Assembly (NCBI GenBank): GCA_964431735.1
Contig: CAYSLJ010000031.1
Coordinates: forward strand, 1 to 50,201
Source of the DNA: CALARM01 sp964431735
GTDB taxonomy: Bacteria; Vulcanimicrobiota; SpSt-956; JAKJGF01
Direction of reading: 5' to 3'
DNA length: 50,201 nucleotides
Part shown: positions 33,090 through 40,900 of the stretch, one piece after another
Layout of the letters: each line of letters opens with the position of its first letter
Numbering within the stretch: position 1 is the first letter of the stretch
Notes under the pieces: model-generated
The model's database searches: none
Told to the model about the DNA's origin: nothing
What the model saw: the letters and a program-made list of their open reading frames with translations, nothing else
Position numbers and translations under genes: made by a program

Positions 33090-35831
33090 ATGAAAAAAAT
33101 TTTTATTTCTATATTATTCATACTTATAACCTGTACCATATCTGTTTCTCAAATTACGCCTGACGGGCTTGTTCAGCGGCTTGGCAGTTCTGATGATAAG
33201 GTGGTTAAAGATGCAATTACAGCACTTGCACGTTATGGTAAAGGTGCAGTTACTCCTCTTATAGATACTTTATCTACAACTGATGACAGACTCAGGAGAA
33301 ATGCTGTAATTGTATTGGGCCGTATTGGCGATGTCAGAGCCATAGAACCTCTTATTTTTATGCTCGGAAGTAATGATGAACTGACAGGGGTATATGCGAC
33401 TCAGGCTCTATGGCGTATCGGAGAACCTGCTGTTTTGCCTCTTATAAATTCCTTATCATCGGAAGATTATCAGATTAAATTGAATGCTGTAAAAATTCTT
33501 GGACGTATTGGAGATAAGCGTGCTTTTGACGGACTTGTAAAGCTCTGTAATGACGACGATGAAAAGATAAGAGCTTATGCCGTAAATTCACTGGGATATA
33601 TTAAAGATAAAAGAGCACTGGATACTATGTTTAACGCTCTTGTTTCAGATAATGAATTTGTAGGCCGTTATGCTGTAGAAGCCCTCATATATATCGGGAA
33701 ACCGTCTGTCCCACTCCTTATAGATGGATTGAAAAATGAAAACACCTATGTACGCATGAAATGTGCCAGTGCTCTTGGCAGAATAGGGGACAGGGAAGCA
33801 GTAGAGCCATTAATAGAAGCTATGTGGGATGAAAACGAACAGGTCAGAGGCGCTTCTGCCAATGCTCTGGGCTTTATTGGAGACAGGCGGGCTTTTGAGA
33901 TTTTATTTGTAAAAATGGGTGATGAAGATCCTCAGGTACAGGCCTATTCTGCAGATGCCCTTATAAGGCTTGGGAATTTTGCTATAGATTTTCTTATAAA
34001 AAGATTAAATGATGAAGATGAAACTATACGTGTTAATGCTATCAAGATACTCGGCCGTATGGGAGACAGCAGAGCTGTTCCTGCCCTTACGGAAATATTG
34101 CTCAAAGATAACAGTTATCTTCCGAGAGCCTACGCAGCCAGTGCTCTTGGCCTTATAGGAGATATTTCTTCTATAGATATATTGTGTACATCTCTTGGTG
34201 ATGAAAATGCCCTTGTGAGACTCCATTCTATAAAAGCATTGAGCCGTATAGGAACGCCTTCCGTAGAAGCTCTCCTTTTTTGCCTTACTTCTGCCAGGGA
34301 AAATGTAAGGGAAGGAGCATGTGAGGCCCTTGGCTTTATTGGTGATATAAGGGCTATAGATCCTCTTATATATAAGCTGGACTTCTATGACAGCAGTTAT
34401 GAAAAAGCGAAGAATGCTCTTGTACGTATTGGAGAACCTGCAGTTGATACACTTATTCTTCATATGAATGACGGAACAGTTAAAAATAAAGCCTTTATAG
34501 CAGAGATTTTAGGTTTAATAGGTGATAATAAAGCCGTTTCCTGCCTGTGCAATTCTTTATTGAATGATGAAGATCATGTGAAAATTGCTTCTGCTGCTGC
34601 TCTTGGTAATATTGGAAATAAAGGAGCAGTTCCTGTCCTCTGTACACTGCTTGATGGCTCATACAGTGATGCAGTCAGGATTTCTGCAATAGAAAGTTTG
34701 AAAGTTATCAATGATCCTTCTGCCATACCTTTTTTAACAAAATCATTAAGTATTGATGGAGAAAGGGTTAATCTTGCTATATTGAATGCACTGGATATTA
34801 TGAAGAAGGTTGATAATCCGGATTCTGTTATTCTGCTGCTGAATTCTTCAAACCCTGTAGTCAGAGCATCTGCTGCTTCTGTTCTCGGTGTGACGAAATC
34901 AGAAGAAGCAGTAGAACCTTTAATATTTATTCTGGAAGATAAAGATGATACAGTCAGACTTGAAACAGTAAAAGCTCTGGGCAATACAGGCGATCCGAGA
35001 GCAGTCGAACCTCTTATAAAGAGATTATATGATAAAAAACAGATTATACAGTCAGCTGCTGTCAGAGCTCTCGGAAAAATAGGGGAACCTTCTATAGAAC
35101 CTCTGGTAAAACTCATGAGAACTGAACATGCTTTTATAAATTTTTATGTAATAAACAGCCTGTCCCATGTCGGGAAACCTGCCATTGCACCTATGATTGC
35201 ACTCCTGAAGGATGACGATAATACGGTGAGACAGGGCGCCGCAAAAGTCCTTATCCGTATTGGAGATGTCAGTGCAGTAGAACCTCTTATTGAAGCTTTA
35301 AAGGATAATGACAGGTATGTCAGGGCTTATGCCATTACTGCTCTTGGCAATATAGGCGATGAGAGAGCTGTAGAACCTATAAGTCAGAGTGTTGATGAAT
35401 ACGATTCCCTTTCCAGAGTGAATGCTGTTTATGCTCTTGCCCATATAGGTAGGTCTGCCATGGATACAGTAGTGAAAAATCTCACGTCAAATTCTCCTGT
35501 CATACGGGCCTGTGCCGTTAAAGCCCTTGGATATATGGGCAATAAAGATGTAGTACCTGATTTGATCTCTGCCATGAATGACAGTGATATACAGGTTCGT
35601 ATGAACGGAGCCATAGCTCTGGGTAGTCTCGGTGATAGTCGTGCCCTTGACGTGCTTATTGAAGCTTTGAAAGATGATTATAAATATGTAAGACTTGAGG
35701 CAGCCAATGCTCTTCTTTATATAGGAGACGCAAGAGCCATTGCTCCTTTAAAAGATGCTTTAAATTTTGAAGGTGACGAAGAAGTTACAGGTGCTCTTAA
35801 GAATGCTATCAGGATATTAGAACAGAGATGA
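33090..35831 (+). CDS. Exported HEAT-repeat (PBS-lyase type) protein
   Basis: 913 residues: a signal peptide (MKKIFISILFILITCTISVS) and then about 28 alpha-helical repeats of some 31 residues to the end, with the consensus VR..AA.ALG.IGD.RAVEPLI..L.D. No catalytic domain. Such solenoids bind proteins. Location is periplasmic or outer surface if the signal is cleaved. No ribosome binding site is seen: only ATTATTATT separates the family A array from the ATG. A Ser/Thr kinase gene follows 63 bp downstream on the same strand across a hairpin, suggesting one operon. High repeat identity makes recombination within the gene possible. Confidence 0.9.
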   Translation: MKKIFISILFILITCTISVSQITPDGLVQRLGSSDDKVVKDAITALARYGKGAVTPLIDTLSTTDDRLRRNAVIVLGRIGDVRAIEPLIFMLGSNDELTGVYATQALWRIGEPAVLPLINSLSSEDYQIKLNAVKILGRIGDKRAFDGLVKLCNDDDEKIRAYAVNSLGYIKDKRALDTMFNALVSDNEFVGRYAVEALIYIGKPSVPLLIDGLKNENTYVRMKCASALGRIGDREAVEPLIEAMWDENEQVRGASANALGFIGDRRAFEILFVKMGDEDPQVQAYSADALIRLGNFAIDFLIKRLNDEDETIRVNAIKILGRMGDSRAVPALTEILLKDNSYLPRAYAASALGLIGDISSIDILCTSLGDENALVRLHSIKALSRIGTPSVEALLFCLTSARENVREGACEALGFIGDIRAIDPLIYKLDFYDSSYEKAKNALVRIGEPAVDTLILHMNDGTVKNKAFIAEILGLIGDNKAVSCLCNSLLNDEDHVKIASAAALGNIGNKGAVPVLCTLLDGSYSDAVRISAIESLKVINDPSAIPFLTKSLSIDGERVNLAILNALDIMKKVDNPDSVILLLNSSNPVVRASAASVLGVTKSEEAVEPLIFILEDKDDTVRLETVKALGNTGDPRAVEPLIKRLYDKKQIIQSAAVRALGKIGEPSIEPLVKLMRTEHAFINFYVINSLSHVGKPAIAPMIALLKDDDNTVRQGAAKVLIRIGDVSAVEPLIEALKDNDRYVRAYAITALGNIGDERAVEPISQSVDEYDSLSRVNAVYALAHIGRSAMDTVVKNLTSNSPVIRACAVKALGYMGNKDVVPDLISAMNDSDIQVRMNGAIALGSLGDSRALDVLIEALKDDYKYVRLEAANALLYIGDARAIAPLKDALNFEGDEEVTGALKNAIRILEQR

Positions 35832-35836
35832 TTTTC

Positions 35837-35872
35837 AGTGACCTGTGACCGGTTAACTGATCACCGGTCACT
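35837..35872. repeat. GTGACCGGT/ACCGGTCAC hairpin between HEAT and kinase genes
   Basis: Perfect 9-bp arms (35845-35853 and 35863-35871), preceded by CAGTGACCT. It lacks a T-tract, so it is more likely a repeat or a partial attenuator than a terminator. It is related in its TGACCG/CGGTCA half-sites to the hairpins at 9786, 14671 and 45838. Confidence 0.6.
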
Positions 35873-35894
35873 GATAATGGAGGTAGTTTGAACA

Positions 35895-37217
35895 TTGGAT
35901 ACACAGCCTTTATCAATGGATAAAGTTGTCAGAGGAAGATATAAGATTACTAATATTGTAGGTCAGGGAGGACAGTGTTTTGTCTATGAAGCAGAGGATA
36001 TGGAGGAAAAGAAACGATTAATATTGAAAGAATTGAGAACAGATCCTGATGAACCTTCAATTCATGCTGAAAATATAGTTTTATTTAAGAAAGAATATGA
36101 AATACTCAGACGTCTGGAACATCCCGGATTACCTAAAGGTTATGATTATTTTGAAGAAGAAGGAAATCATTTTCTTTTAGTACAGTATATGGGAGGGAAA
36201 AATCTGGAGAGTCTCCTCAGAGAACAGAATACACCTTTTGAAGAAAGTGTTGTTCTTGAATGGGCAATACAGTTAGCAGAGATTCTTGTATATCTTTATA
36301 GTATAAAACCATATCCCGTAATAGTAAGAGATATAAAGCCATCCAATATAGTAGTTTCAGAAGATAATCATATAAGCCTTATAGATTTTACGGTGGCGAA
36401 AGAATTTAAAGGGGCCAGTAGCAGTGATACTGTTCGTATCGGCTCTCGTGGTTATGCTCCTCCCGAACAGTATGACGGACATACAGAACCAAGGTCTGAT
36501 ATTTATTCTCTCGGTATTTCACTTTACAGGCTTCTTACAGGAGAAGACCCGTCTTCGATAGATTTTCATCTTAAACCTTTGAGGAAATATAACCAGGATT
36601 TCTCAAAAGAATTTGAATATGTATTATTTAAGGCCACCAGCAAATCTCTTAATAAAAGATATAAAAGCCCGGAAGACCTCCTCATGGATTTGAAGGTTGT
36701 TAAGGATGAATTTGAAGGCATTCCCCATCCGGAATTTGTAATTCCTCATGACATATATCCTCCGGAAAAATCAGTCAGAGAAAATACGACCGGTGTTAAA
36801 TCATTTGCTTTAAAAGCAGGAATATGTCTGATATTGATCTCTTTAATTACTTTTATATGTTTCTATGACAGCTTAATAGCAAATTATATGTTGCTAAAAG
36901 CAGACAAATTATACATTGAAAGAGATATGAATGGTACCATAATTGCCTGCGAGCATGTCCTGAGACATGATCCTGAGAATCTTCAGGCCAATTATTATAT
37001 TGGCGTAATATATTTTTACAGTGATAAAAGGCTCAGAGGTGAAGAATATCTGAATAAATTGAATAAAGATCTTAATTTTTGCAGAGATAAATTTTCCTGC
37101 CATTATAAACGTTATCAGGATTTAAAAGATAAAGCAGAAGGAGTAAAAGAACTGGAAATAGCAACATTTTTTTCTGACCTGGTTAAAAAAACTGTGGAAA
37201 TCCCTGATAATAGCTAA
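35895..37217 (+). CDS. Membrane-anchored Ser/Thr protein kinase with extracytoplasmic TPR-like tail
   Basis: 440 residues. Kinase domain about 13-270: glycine loop IVGQGGQCFVYEAED, catalytic Lys in RLILKELRT, VIVRDIKPSNIVV (the HRD His is Val), LIDFTVAKEF (DFG is DFT), then GSRGYAPPEQYDG and SDIYSLGISLYRLLTG. One membrane segment follows (about 304-325, AGICLILISLITFICFYDS) and then TPR-like helices (LLKADKLYIERDMNGTIIAC). The start is a TTG with GGAGGT 10 bp upstream; the nearest ATG is too far from that site. The DFT change may affect activation or metal loop geometry, but the metal-binding Asp is kept. Likely partners are the HEAT protein upstream and the Gly-rich protein downstream. Confidence 0.88.
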   Translation: MDTQPLSMDKVVRGRYKITNIVGQGGQCFVYEAEDMEEKKRLILKELRTDPDEPSIHAENIVLFKKEYEILRRLEHPGLPKGYDYFEEEGNHFLLVQYMGGKNLESLLREQNTPFEESVVLEWAIQLAEILVYLYSIKPYPVIVRDIKPSNIVVSEDNHISLIDFTVAKEFKGASSSDTVRIGSRGYAPPEQYDGHTEPRSDIYSLGISLYRLLTGEDPSSIDFHLKPLRKYNQDFSKEFEYVLFKATSKSLNKRYKSPEDLLMDLKVVKDEFEGIPHPEFVIPHDIYPPEKSVRENTTGVKSFALKAGICLILISLITFICFYDSLIANYMLLKADKLYIERDMNGTIIACEHVLRHDPENLQANYYIGVIYFYSDKRLRGEEYLNKLNKDLNFCRDKFSCHYKRYQDLKDKAEGVKELEIATFFSDLVKKTVEIPDNS

Positions 37218-37324
37218 ACGGTTCCGTGTTAATGAAAAAAGTTAACAATTTGTTTACAAATTTTTCTTTTAAAATAAATTCCCCTGTGTTATAGTTTTAT
37301 TAAGAAAAATGAGGTGATTTATTT

Positions 37325-37888
37325 ATGCTCGGAAGTATCGATACTAAAAAATGGGGTGCTCAGCTGGGGCAGTTAAGTAATGGCCTTAAAAAAGCCACCA
37401 GTCAGCTTGTATCAGAATCAAATAAATTTGTTGAAGGATTTAAAAGTGCATCGGAAACGAAACAGGCAGATAGTGTAACTATTTCATCTGCTCCTGAGGT
37501 AAAACAGGATAACCCTGCTCAGGAAATAACTCAAACGCCACAGCCCCCTCCTCCTGCCGGCGGAGTGGATATTAAGCAAGGTGTTACTATGGGAGTCGCA
37601 GCAACAGTAGGTATGATGACAATGGGACCTATGGGAGCGGCACTCGGCATATATGCAGGTAATGAAATATCAAAACATGGCGGATTAAAAGAAGCATTTC
37701 TTGCAAATCAGGAAAAACTTAAAGGAGTTTCCGGTAAATTTTCCGATAAATTTAAAGCTTTCACCGGTGCTGTGCAGTCAAATACGTCTACCGTTACGGT
37801 AGATAACGGGCTGAGTCAGACGAAAGTAGCTACAAATAACGGTACAAATAGCAGTGTACCTCAGACTCTGACTATAATTGAAGAATAA
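37325..37888 (+). CDS. Small protein with Gly-rich hydrophobic segment, function unknown
   Basis: 187 residues. The N-terminal 60 are amphipathic and Ser/Lys/Gln-rich. A Pro-rich linker (TPQPPPPAGG) leads into one Gly/Ala/Met-rich hydrophobic stretch (about 83-115, GVAATVGMMTMGPMGAALG, IYAGNEI) like a glycine-zipper membrane segment. The C-terminus is Thr/Asn/Ser-rich. No signal peptide. GAGGTGAT lies well placed before the ATG. I do not recognise the family. The Met-Gly content recalls, more mildly, the protein at 11197. It follows the kinase gene by 107 bp and ends with its stop codon touching that of the convergent ATP-grasp gene (no spacer at all). Confidence 0.65.
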   Translation: MLGSIDTKKWGAQLGQLSNGLKKATSQLVSESNKFVEGFKSASETKQADSVTISSAPEVKQDNPAQEITQTPQPPPPAGGVDIKQGVTMGVAATVGMMTMGPMGAALGIYAGNEISKHGGLKEAFLANQEKLKGVSGKFSDKFKAFTGAVQSNTSTVTVDNGLSQTKVATNNGTNSSVPQTLTIIEE

Positions 37889-38866
37889 TCACGAATATTT
37901 TTCTACCGTCTGGCCTATTAAATTATTTATTGAAGGCCAGCACCTGGATTTTGGAGTGTGCAGAGCATATTCAAGAGCTACTTTTGTCATATGCTCTATA
38001 AACCATTCGTAGTAAAAATGTGTTATAGATTGCGGATTTGCGTCAGGTACGAGATCTGTAAAATCTATGGCATAGGGAGTTCCGTCTTTTATTGCCCATT
38101 CTACAATATTCATATCATAGTCCAGAGCTTTACAGAGTTTTATAGAAGCATTTACGATATATTTACCCAGATCCCTCGACAGATGTTTGTGATCACATAT
38201 ATATTCCCTTTTCTCCGGTATATATTTTACAGGACATACATATTTTTTACCCAGAACAAAGGTACGTACAAAATGTTGATATTCAATCTTTTCCTGAAGT
38301 ATCATTACATGATGACCTGAACGGTCATAGGCAGCAATTAATTCGTGAAAGTTATTTACTATGGTCAGATGTTTCCACCCTACTCCCAGTGCCGGTTTTA
38401 ATACTGCCGGAAATCCTATGTAAGAAGTTATTTTATCCCAGTTTAATGGATAGGATAAATTCATAAGATCTTCCTGGCCTATAAGACGGTAACATGGATC
38501 GACTCTGTATGTTTTTGACGGAAGAAGTACTGTTCTGGGAAGATTTATACCGGTTCTTTTTGCTACAGTATAATCAAAAAATTTATCCGGTTCAAATCTG
38601 TAAGGGTTGTTTATTACATAACATCCCGATAAAAGGGCATTTTTTACATATTCTCTTAAAAATGGCAGACAATGAGATGCTCTATCTATTATTACCGTAT
38701 ATTCGCATGGTTCTGCAGGGTGTATTTCAGGTATTTTACACCTTTCTGCCCTTATTCCTTCTATCTCTTTTTTATTTATCTCTTCAATGAGTCTGTCAGG
38801 CATAGGCCCTTCTTCTCTGTGGAGAATTCCTATTTTTTTATTAATTTTTTCTTTTGTTTTACTCAT
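37889..38866 (-). CDS. ATP-grasp enzyme (RimK-like ligase)
   Basis: 325 residues. The ATP-grasp core is visible: a pre-domain (INNPYRFEPDKFFDYTVAKR), the ATP-binding beta strand IGFPAVLKPALGVGWKHLTI, HHVMILQEKI at the hinge, and the metal-binding end MNIVEWAIKDGTPYAIDFTD. It belongs to the carboxylate-amine/thiol ligase superfamily; the product is unknown. Gene stop is adjacent to the stop of the convergent small-protein gene. A degenerate family A array lies 17 bp upstream of the start. No obvious operon partners. Confidence 0.82.
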   Translation of the reverse strand: MSKTKEKINKKIGILHREEGPMPDRLIEEINKKEIEGIRAERCKIPEIHPAEPCEYTVIIDRASHCLPFLREYVKNALLSGCYVINNPYRFEPDKFFDYTVAKRTGINLPRTVLLPSKTYRVDPCYRLIGQEDLMNLSYPLNWDKITSYIGFPAVLKPALGVGWKHLTIVNNFHELIAAYDRSGHHVMILQEKIEYQHFVRTFVLGKKYVCPVKYIPEKREYICDHKHLSRDLGKYIVNASIKLCKALDYDMNIVEWAIKDGTPYAIDFTDLVPDANPQSITHFYYEWFIEHMTKVALEYALHTPKSRCWPSINNLIGQTVEKYS

Positions 38867-38883
38867 CTCATGGCCTCTCGATT

Positions 38884-38912
38884 CGTGATGCGTAATAGGT
38901 GATGCATGTTAC
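38884..38912. repeat. Degenerate family A array upstream of the ATP-grasp gene
   Basis: CGTGATGCGTAATAGGTGAT and then GCATGTTAC on the plus strand; the coding strand of the downstream minus gene is the stop-free one. Confidence 0.6.
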
Positions 38913-38997
38913 ACAAGAATTATTTTTTATCAGAAAAAATAATTTTCTACGTTTAACATAGAAATCCTTTTTTGTAACAGGAAATAATTATAACATC

Positions 38998-39026
38998 TTG
39001 CACTGATTATAAAAGTGATATAAAAT
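38998..39026 (+). promoter_or_regulatory. Likely promoter of dacB
   Basis: TTGCAC (38998-39003), 17 bp, TAAAAT (39021-39026). The transcript would start near 39033, inside a family B hairpin. Confidence 0.5.
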
Positions 39027-39028
39027 AC

Positions 39029-39078
39029 AGTGAGCAGTGATTGGTTAATATATACACCATTCACTACTCACTACTCAC
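39029..39078. repeat. Family B hairpin in the dacB leader
   Basis: AGTGAGCAGTGA (39029-39040) pairs with TCACTACTCACT (39061-39072) at 11 of 12 positions, followed by CACTATT and the ribosome binding site AGGAGGT. Confidence 0.7.
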
Positions 39079-39096
39079 TATTTTCAGGAGGTATGT

Positions 39097-40545
39097 ATGA
39101 AAAAATGTTACATTATTCTTTTTATCCTGCTTTATCTATCATCAGACCCTTCGTTTGCAGGTGGAAAAGAATATATTCAATCTAATATAGATTATATCCT
39201 TTCAGATTCTTCTTTTTATGGCGGGAAAGTTTCTGTTTATATAAAATCTCTGAAAACCGGTGAAGTTATATATGATTATAATAAAAATCTGTCTCTGACA
39301 CCGGCATCCAATATGAAGATCTGTACTACTGCCACAGCTCTTTATAAATTGACCGATACCTTTCGTTTTGATACGAATATTTACGGAAATGTCAGTAATG
39401 GCAAACTAGAAGGAGATCTGGTTATTTACAGTAACGGTGATCCTACACACTGTATTTATTTTCATAAACCTCCAATGAAGATCTTCGAAAATATGGCACA
39501 GAATCTTTATTCACAGGGTATAAGAATTATAGAAGGAGATTTGATAGCAGATGACAGTTTTTTTGATAGAAATTTGAGAGGAAAAGGCTGGAAAGATGAA
39601 TATAAATTTGAATCTTACAGTGCAGAAATAAGCCCCCTTTCTCTGAATGAAAACGTTGTAGATGTCAGGATATCTCCCGGTAAAGCCTCCGGCCTTCCTG
39701 CTATTATAAGTTTATTTCCTTCTTCAGGTATATTCAGTATAGTCAATAAGGCAGTAACTTCTCATAATGATGAAACTATTTCTGTCTATCCCGGTGAAAA
39801 TAACAATAAAATTACCATATCAGGCTCCATACCGGTCAGTTATTCCACAATGGAAACATATGTAAATGTTCATCAGCCTGCCCTTTATACTGCTTCTGCT
39901 TTCGCAAAGATTTTGAAAGATAAGGGTATAAAATTAAAAGGACATGTAAGACTTATAGACCTGAAAAAAGAAAGTTATAAGAGAAATGAGCTTGTTGTGC
40001 TGTGTTCTTATAAGTCACCGCCTCTGCCTCAGGCAATAGCCTATATAAATAAAGAAAGTGATAATCTTTCTGCAGAAATGCTCCTGAAGACTCTGGGAGG
40101 CATCTATAATGGCTACGGTACCTCGGAAAACGGAAGCAGTATTGTAAAAGGATTTCTTGTTTATATAGGTACAGATGTAAAAGGTCTTACCATGGTGGAC
40201 GGTTCAGGTCTTTCCCCGGAAAATCGTATAACTGCCCGTATAATTGTAGATATTCTTACGTTTATGTACAGATCAGAATACCGTAAAAGTTTTATGGATA
40301 GCCTTTCTGTAGCAGGTGTGGACGGTACTTTGAAGAAACGGCTCAGAGGAACTGGAGCAAAGGGAAACCTTAAAGGTAAGACAGGTACTCTGAACGGAGT
40401 GTCATCTCTTTCCGGTTATGTGACAACTTCTTACGGGCAGTCCCTCGTTTTTTCCATAGTCAGTAATAATGTGCCTGAATGGGCGGCAAAAGACGGAGAA
40501 GATAGAATAGTTACGGTGCTGGCATTATGTAAGAAGCCTATATGA
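39097..40545 (+). CDS. dacB: D-alanyl-D-alanine carboxypeptidase/endopeptidase (PBP4, S13 family)
   Basis: Periplasmic serine enzyme that trims and opens peptidoglycan cross-links. Signal peptide MKKCYIILFILLYLSSDPSF. Catalytic motifs: SxxK in LTPASNMKICTTATALYKL, SxN in YINKESDNLSAEMLLKTLG, KTG in KGKTGTLNGVSSLSGYV. Between SxxK and SxN lies the long insert typical of PBP4 (about residues 90-300). 482 residues, normal. CAGGAGGT is well placed before the ATG. A family B array starts directly behind the stop codon. Confidence 0.94.
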   Translation: MKKCYIILFILLYLSSDPSFAGGKEYIQSNIDYILSDSSFYGGKVSVYIKSLKTGEVIYDYNKNLSLTPASNMKICTTATALYKLTDTFRFDTNIYGNVSNGKLEGDLVIYSNGDPTHCIYFHKPPMKIFENMAQNLYSQGIRIIEGDLIADDSFFDRNLRGKGWKDEYKFESYSAEISPLSLNENVVDVRISPGKASGLPAIISLFPSSGIFSIVNKAVTSHNDETISVYPGENNNKITISGSIPVSYSTMETYVNVHQPALYTASAFAKILKDKGIKLKGHVRLIDLKKESYKRNELVVLCSYKSPPLPQAIAYINKESDNLSAEMLLKTLGGIYNGYGTSENGSSIVKGFLVYIGTDVKGLTMVDGSGLSPENRITARIIVDILTFMYRSEYRKSFMDSLSVAGVDGTLKKRLRGTGAKGNLKGKTGTLNGVSSLSGYVTTSYGQSLVFSIVSNNVPEWAAKDGEDRIVTVLALCKKPI

Positions 40546-40629
40546 AGTGTGATGGGAGCAGAGTGAAAAGTGAAAAGTGAAAAAAACGTTATTTTACTTG
40601 CTTTTCACTACTCACTACTCACTGTTCAC
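40543..40629. repeat. Family B hairpin after dacB
   Basis: GTGAAAAGTGAAAAGTGAAA (40563-40582) followed after about 20 bp by CTTTTCACTACTCACTACTC (40601-40620). Inverted arms GTGAAAAG/CTTTTCAC can pair; possible 3'-end hairpin of dacB. Confidence 0.7.
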
Positions 40630-40633
40630 CATT

Positions 40634-40843
40634 TTAATTGACTTTTAATGTAATTTCAGTTAATATAATTTCTATAATTGAACTTTATNNNNNNNNNNNN
40701 NNNNNNNNNNNNNNNNNNNNNNNNNNNNNNNNNNNNNNNNNNNNNNNNNNNNNNNNNNNNNNNNNNNNNNNNNNNNNNNNNNNNNNNNTTAATTGACTTT
40801 TAATGTAATTTCAGTTAATATAATTTCTATAATTGAACTTTAT
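40634..40843. other. Scaffold gap: 100 N between two copies of the same 55-bp sequence
   Basis: 40634-40688 and 40789-40843 are identical for 55 bp, and exactly 100 N separate them (40689-40788). This is the pattern of two contigs whose ends overlap but were joined with a default gap. The true sequence may hold one copy and no gap, or a repeat longer than the assembler could span. Confidence 0.9.
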
Positions 40844-40865
40844 ATAAATCGTGCTCCCTTAATGG

Positions 40866-40877
40866 TTACGCGTTACG
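40866..40877 (+). repeat. Short family A array upstream of the kinase-TPR gene
   Basis: TTACGCGTTACG, ending 23 bp before the ATG; the stop-free strand is the coding strand, as at the other family A sites. Confidence 0.6.
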
Positions 40878-40900
40878 ATTTAAATAATTTTAGAGGTATT

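Noticed and set aside
40793..40900. Upstream start for the zinc-ribbon kinase
   Set aside because: The extension covers the duplicated contig end and a family A array; the ATG at 40901 with AGAGGT gives a clean zinc-ribbon start.
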